Made by a program: the position numbers and the translations under genes. Under the pieces are notes generated by a model. That model ran no database searches. It was given only the letters and a program-made list of their open reading frames with translations, and was not told the origin of the DNA. Below are positions 60,079 to 64,000 of a DNA stretch of 64,000 bases, in pieces; position 1 is the first letter of the stretch; the number at the start of each line of letters is the position of its first letter. Origin of the DNA: FACHB-1406 sp034189065 (GTDB lineage Bacteria; Cyanobacteriota; Cyanobacteriia; Cyanobacteriales; Spirulinaceae); NCBI GenBank assembly GCA_034189065.1, contig JAXHVQ010000009.1:1-64000 (forward strand). The letters run 5' to 3'.

Positions 60079-61170
60079 TCAATTGCGATTTTTCAAAGCT
60101 TTAAGTCGCGCGATCGCGTCTTTCCCAACAAAAGAGAGTCCGTATTTCAAGCTTAACTCCAAACCGAGCGATCGCCAACCAAATAATTCGACCCATTCTC
60201 GTACGCTTTGCTGAAATAGAGATAAGCGCAGTTTGCCAAAGTTGTCTCGACAAATTCCGTGCAGCGATTCTTTAGCTTTTTGACGAAGAGAATGTTCTAA
60301 GTTAGGATTTGAATACACTTTTTTACATAAGTCAAAAGCCTCTTTAGCCCAAATATTCATTTGCTGGGCTGATTTTGCTCCTTCGTGAATGCGCCAATTG
60401 GCTACAATTTTGGGTTCAAAGACAAAGTGATAACCCTGAATCATTAATCGCAGCAGAAATTCTTGATCCATGCAGTGTTTGAGAGACTCATCGATATAGT
60501 TATTTTCCTCGAAGATTTTGTGGGTATAAAAAACAGAATGATTGCACACGCCCGAGTACGGAATCATTTTTTCCGACTCCGCTTCTGTCATCACCGGGTA
60601 AGCTTGTAGGAATTGACCGCTTTCATTCACAAAATTAATATTACCATAGACTGCATCGGCTTGGGGACAATCTCTTAATTTACAGGCGGCATAAAAAAAG
60701 GCTTGAGGTTGATAAAAGTCGTCGGAATTTTGCCACCCAATCAATTTTCCCGTTGCGCGCCGAAAGCCTTTATTCAGAGCATCGGATTGGCCGCGATCGC
60801 GTTCGCTTATCCAAGATAGATAAGGGTCGTATTTTTGTAAAATATCCAGCGTATTATCGGTACTGCCGCCGTCGATAACCCAATATTCTAGGTTGGGATA
60901 ACCTTGGAGTAAAATCGAACGGATGGTTTCTTCAAGATAATGACCTTGATTGTAACTCGGCGTGATAATACTAATACGAGGACACCGGGAACCGTCCGGG
61001 AGTGCAGAAAAAGGTTCGGTTTGTTTTGTCCAAGGCCAACCTATTTTTCCGGGGAGGGGAGGAGGTAAATCTTGGAGCGAGAGGGCAGTTGAAATAAGGG
61101 ACACAGCTTTGGGTTTTAGGTTTTGGGTTTTGGGTTTTGGGTTTTGGGTTCTGGGTTTTAAGTTTTGCAT
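60079..61170 (-). CDS. Family 2 glycosyltransferase with repeat-coded N-terminus
   Basis: 363 aa from ATG 61170. The GT2 core begins at about residue 66 (ISIITPSYNQGHYLEETIRSILLQGYPNLEYWVIDGGSTDNT) with the DxD-like NSDDFY (about 149) and the ED/WRI motifs further on (CMDQEFLLRLM, ANWRIHEGA). Residues 2-21 (QNLKPRTQNPKPKTQNLKPK) are coded by the CCCAAAA heptamer array. A GTG at 61104 (then SLISTALSLQDLPPPLPG) would remove them and matches the usual family start, so the true start may be there. 9 bp to the next glycosyltransferase. Confidence 0.85.
   Translation of the reverse strand: MQNLKPRTQNPKPKTQNLKPKAVSLISTALSLQDLPPPLPGKIGWPWTKQTEPFSALPDGSRCPRISIITPSYNQGHYLEETIRSILLQGYPNLEYWVIDGGSTDNTLDILQKYDPYLSWISERDRGQSDALNKGFRRATGKLIGWQNSDDFYQPQAFFYAACKLRDCPQADAVYGNINFVNESGQFLQAYPVMTEAESEKMIPYSGVCNHSVFYTHKIFEENNYIDESLKHCMDQEFLLRLMIQGYHFVFEPKIVANWRIHEGAKSAQQMNIWAKEAFDLCKKVYSNPNLEHSLRQKAKESLHGICRDNFGKLRLSLFQQSVREWVELFGWRSLGLELSLKYGLSFVGKDAIARLKALKNRN
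61110..61167. repeat. Heptamer array (CCCAAAA)n overlapping the GT2 start
   Basis: About eight heptamers (GGGTTTT on plus), in frame on the minus strand; 21-bp period codes for TQNPKPK-type heptapeptides. Confidence 0.85.
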
Positions 61171-61244
61171 CCGAAGACAAATGACAAAAGACCAAAGACA
61201 AATGACTAAACTAGGTTTTAAGTTTTACATCCGAAGACTAATGA

Positions 61245-61275
61245 GCTGTACGGGCGGGGTTACCCCGCCCCTACC
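61245..61275. repeat. GC hairpin in a heptamer array, between the GT2 and GT4 genes
   Basis: GGGCGGGG and CCCCGCCC arms with TTA loop, flanked by GGACAAA-type units. Nearly the same block, with the same flanks, is before folC (46655-46690). Confidence 0.75.
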
Positions 61276-61287
61276 AAGGACAAAGGA

Positions 61288-62559
61288 CTAAACTAGGTTG
61301 GGATCGGACACTGTTTCCCGATTTAAGTTTAACTCCTGACCTTTTAAAACTTGATAGTAAAGTTCGAGGTAACGTTGAGTTTGTTGTTCCAGGGAATACT
61401 CTTTCTCGGCGATCGCGCGGCAATTTTGACTTAGGCGATCGCGTCCTTCGTCGAGTAATTCGACAATTCCTTGCCTAAAATCCCGGCAGTTTTCGGGTTC
61501 GGCTAAATACCCCGTCACTCCCGGACGCACTAAATCGGGAACCCCGCCTATTTTATAAGAAACCATCGGCGTACCACAAGCCAGACTTTCCTGTAAAACG
61601 AGGGGAAGATTGTCGGCGCGCGTGGGAAAGAGAAATAAATCCGCCGCACTATAAGCAATTGCCTTGAGGCGATCGCTTCCAACATATCCTAAATTTAGAC
61701 TCGCCATTCCAACCGCTTCTGCCATCGCCTCGCCGCCATTTCCCAGCGTTAGCAGCAGCGTTTCTGCTTTGAGGGAAGGGGGAAGTTCGTCGAGGGATGC
61801 CGCTAACAAATCCCCTCCTTTACGAGGTTCGTTGAGATGTTCGGCGGCAAACATCAACACTCGTTTTCCTGCTGGAATTCCCAGTAGAGAACGACATTGT
61901 TGGGGATCGAGGGGTTGATAGGCTTGTAGATCGATGCCGTAGGGGATATGATGAATATCAAAGTTTGATAGTAAGCTCGCTCGGGCGCGATCGCGCAGCC
62001 AACGACTGGGGGCAACAATTGTCAATGTCGAACGCTGATAAAGCCACTCCTTCAGCTTCCATTCCAGGCGCGTATTGTCCGTACCAATACCGGGATAAAT
62101 GTGAGGATAAGGACATCTGCCGCAACCCGTTTTCCAGCGATCGCAATCGTAACTGTAGGCGCAGTGTCCGGTGAATGCCCACATATCGTGTAGCGTCCAA
62201 ACTGCGGGTTTGTTCTGGGTTAATCGAGGAAGAACGGCATAGTTAAAATACCCGGCATGAAGATTGTGAAAGTTCAGTAAATCTGCGGATTGACAAACCG
62301 GGTGTTGTGGAAGGTCGAAACTGCCAACAAGGTTGAGATAATTGAGACCCATCGGGCGAGTGAGGCGGGAGAGTTGATGTTCGAGGCGCAAGCGGCGCGG
62401 AACTCGGGCGACGCGATCGCTACTGGTTTTCTGTTCGCCCACTAAGAGTCGAGAGTCAATCCCCTCAGATAATAAACCTCGATGAAGGCGATAGGCGGCG
62501 ATCGCGGCCCCCCCAGCACAGTCGGATTGATTGACGTGCAAGATTTTTAAGTTCGGCAA
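61288..62559 (-). CDS. Family 4 glycosyltransferase
   Basis: 423 aa, GT-B fold. N-terminal domain (NLKILHVNQSDCAGGAAIAAYRLHRGL, glycine-rich acceptor loop) with a Cys-rich insert (CAYSYDCDRWKTGCGRCPYP, about 132-151) often seen in cyanobacterial GT4. C-terminal domain with VLMFAAEHLNEPRKGGDLL (about 242-260) and the E-x7-E donor motif (ESLACGTPMVSYKIGG, about 332-347), retaining mechanism. Sugar donor unknown. Last gene of the three-glycosyltransferase run by position, first to be transcribed. Confidence 0.9.
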   Translation of the reverse strand: MPNLKILHVNQSDCAGGAAIAAYRLHRGLLSEGIDSRLLVGEQKTSSDRVARVPRRLRLEHQLSRLTRPMGLNYLNLVGSFDLPQHPVCQSADLLNFHNLHAGYFNYAVLPRLTQNKPAVWTLHDMWAFTGHCAYSYDCDRWKTGCGRCPYPHIYPGIGTDNTRLEWKLKEWLYQRSTLTIVAPSRWLRDRARASLLSNFDIHHIPYGIDLQAYQPLDPQQCRSLLGIPAGKRVLMFAAEHLNEPRKGGDLLAASLDELPPSLKAETLLLTLGNGGEAMAEAVGMASLNLGYVGSDRLKAIAYSAADLFLFPTRADNLPLVLQESLACGTPMVSYKIGGVPDLVRPGVTGYLAEPENCRDFRQGIVELLDEGRDRLSQNCRAIAEKEYSLEQQTQRYLELYYQVLKGQELNLNRETVSDPNLV

Positions 62560-62749
62560 CCGAACAACCTCTCTCGTTTCTGGCTTCAGCTCTTCAAGTT
62601 TACACGAGTGAGGGTGGGATGGAGTTTAACCGAAAAGGGTTAACCCATTCCTCTTCCCCCAACTAAACTGGCTCAATTGTACAGGCTGCCCGACAATACA
62701 GCCTTTCGATCTCCAATTCATTTTCCAACACGCTACGCGCGCCATCGTC

Positions 62750-64000
62750 CTAAGAAGGCGAACGGCCATAAACATAGGTTAAATGACTGAGGCGATCGCG
62801 CAACTGCGGACTCAAATCCTCTGCCCGATAGCGCCAACCCCAGTTCCCTTCGGCACTTCCGGGTTTATTCATCCTCCCCTCGTTCCCCAATCCTAATAAA
62901 TCCTGCAAAGGAAGGATGGCACAATTGGCAAGGGAACCAAAGGCAAGGCGAATCAGACTCCAATGAATGCCTTCGGCATCGATACACCCAAGATAGTCGA
63001 GAACGCGCTGCTGTTCTTCGGGCGATCGCCCATTGAACCAGCCGACTGTCGTATCGTTATCGTGGGTTCCGGTATAAACCACGCAGTTAGGATTCGTATA
63101 ATTAAAGGGCAAAAAGGGATTAGCGCGATCGCTATCAAAGGCAAAGTGCAAAACTTTCATCCCCGGAATCTCAAATTCATCCCGCAATGCTTCAACTTCG
63201 GGCGTAATCATTCCCAAATCTTCAGCGACAATCGGCAGTTTTCCCAACTCCTCTTCTAACTGCTTAAAAAACGCTTCGCCCTTCGCTTTCACCCATTTTC
63301 CCCGAATCGCATCCGTCGCACCTTCGGGAACCGCCCAAAACGCTTCCAGCCCTCGAAAGTGGTCGATCCGCACGATATCCACATAAGCGAGCATTCCTTC
63401 GACTCGTTGAATCCACCACTTAAAGTTGGTTTTTTCAAGATACTTCCAGTCATAAACCGGATTTCCCCACAATTGCCCCGTCGCGCTGAAATAGTCGGGG
63501 GGAACGCCTGCCATCATCGCCGGTTTCCCGGTTTTAGCGTTAAGGACAAAGATATCGGGATGAGACCAAACGTCGGCGCTATCGGGAGAAACATAGATCG
63601 GGATATCGCCAAAAATGCGAACGCCTTTGTCGTTGGCGTATTGTTTGAGGCTACTCCACTGGCGGAAAAATTCAGACTGAACGTATTGATGGAAGAAGAT
63701 TTCATCCTGTAAGCGATCGCGCCATTCCTTCAGTGCCGTTGCATCGCGTTTAATCAGTTCGGGCTCCCAATTATGCCAACTCGCGCCACCATGCGCCTCT
63801 TTCAGGGCCATAAACAGCGCATAATCATCCAACCAATGGGCGTGGGTTTGACAAAATTGCTGAAATTGCTCCTTGCGTTCTGGGTTAGCGCGATCGTTAA
63901 AATTTTGACAAGCCTTGCGCAATAAAGGCATTTTAAACGCGATCGCGCCGTCATAGTCCACCGAGTCGGCGGGAAAGTCCCCGACACTCGCCAAGTCCTC
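62750..64000 (-). CDS. malQ: 4-alpha-glucanotransferase (amylomaltase), cut by window edge
   Basis: C-terminal 417 codons, open to the window edge; the first about 80-90 residues are missing. GH77 enzyme moving glucan chains between maltodextrins, for glycogen breakdown. Seen: RIDHFRGLEAFW (catalytic nucleophile Asp), IVAEDLGMITPEV (acid/base Glu), YTGTHDNDTTVGW (transition-state Asp) and the PVYDWKYLEKTNFKWW region. All catalytic acids are present. Confidence 0.95.
   Translation of the reverse strand, partial: EDLASVGDFPADSVDYDGAIAFKMPLLRKACQNFNDRANPERKEQFQQFCQTHAHWLDDYALFMALKEAHGGASWHNWEPELIKRDATALKEWRDRLQDEIFFHQYVQSEFFRQWSSLKQYANDKGVRIFGDIPIYVSPDSADVWSHPDIFVLNAKTGKPAMMAGVPPDYFSATGQLWGNPVYDWKYLEKTNFKWWIQRVEGMLAYVDIVRIDHFRGLEAFWAVPEGATDAIRGKWVKAKGEAFFKQLEEELGKLPIVAEDLGMITPEVEALRDEFEIPGMKVLHFAFDSDRANPFLPFNYTNPNCVVYTGTHDNDTTVGWFNGRSPEEQQRVLDYLGCIDAEGIHWSLIRLAFGSLANCAILPLQDLLGLGNEGRMNKPGSAEGNWGWRYRAEDLSPQLRDRLSHLTYVYGRSPS

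Overview
The window is a stretch of cyanobacterial chromosome. The evidence is the very dense HIP1 octamer (GCGATCGC) in genes and spacers, cyanobacteria-typical families (DUF1499, DUF928, DUF1400, CHAT-TPR proteins, multi-PAS cyclases, a low-complexity-tail membrane protein behind infB), a menG/ubiE-type methyltransferase for phylloquinone, and many 7-8 bp tandem repeats, palindromes and MITE-like elements in the spacers. The genus cannot be fixed from this sequence. No rRNA, tRNA or CRISPR array was seen.

Layout. 1-9.7 kb: the N-terminal half of an RND pump (cut by the window edge), a small secreted protein, a six-PAS class III adenylate cyclase, a DUF1499 protein, a GNAT acetyltransferase, two tandem universal stress proteins and an aspartate aminotransferase. 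9.8-13.2 kb: a TnpB element, trpD flanked by two 104-bp repeats, and a coiled-coil protein. 13.4-16.2 kb: a 1-Cys peroxiredoxin, hypA-hypB with an expanded His-rich repeat, and a truncated M48 peptidase. 16.2-19.7 kb: small proteins, a cupin, an AbiE-type toxin-antitoxin pair whose toxin is decayed, and gnd. 19.9-31.1 kb: small genes, a methyltransferase, a SIMPL lipoprotein, comB, an M50 protease overlapping murQ, a GT39-like membrane glycosyltransferase, a response regulator, menG, and a DUF4114-like secreted protein gene broken by a MITE.

31.3-40.7 kb is the most system-like block. Two AAA_35-type ATPases (the second fused to CHASE2) and a DUF928 protein run on the plus strand. They converge on a minus-strand CHAT-TPR protease and an ShlB/TpsB outer-membrane secretion pore. 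This suggests a sensor-ATPase-protease-secretion module, but no TpsA exoprotein is in view.

41-51 kb: an SLBB polysaccharide export protein, a second TnpB element, a fasciclin protein, an alpha/beta hydrolase, folC, infC (apparently starting at AUC) and an unknown 508-aa membrane protein. 51-57.6 kb: a probable small RNA with its own promoter and terminator, a TnpB-less IS605-like remnant, then the rimP-nusA-rnpM(ylxR)-infB translation/transcription operon. 57.8-64 kb: a small protein, a DUF1400 protein, a pentapeptide-repeat protein, three glycosyltransferases, and malQ (cut by the window edge).

One theme runs through the window. Heptamer arrays of the (ATGACCA)n, (CCCAAAA)n and (TTATTCA)n type sit on gene boundaries. 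They supply start codons, stop codons and, in two genes, in-frame heptapeptide repeats. Coordinates and motifs were read by eye and family assignments rest on motif recognition; no database search was run.
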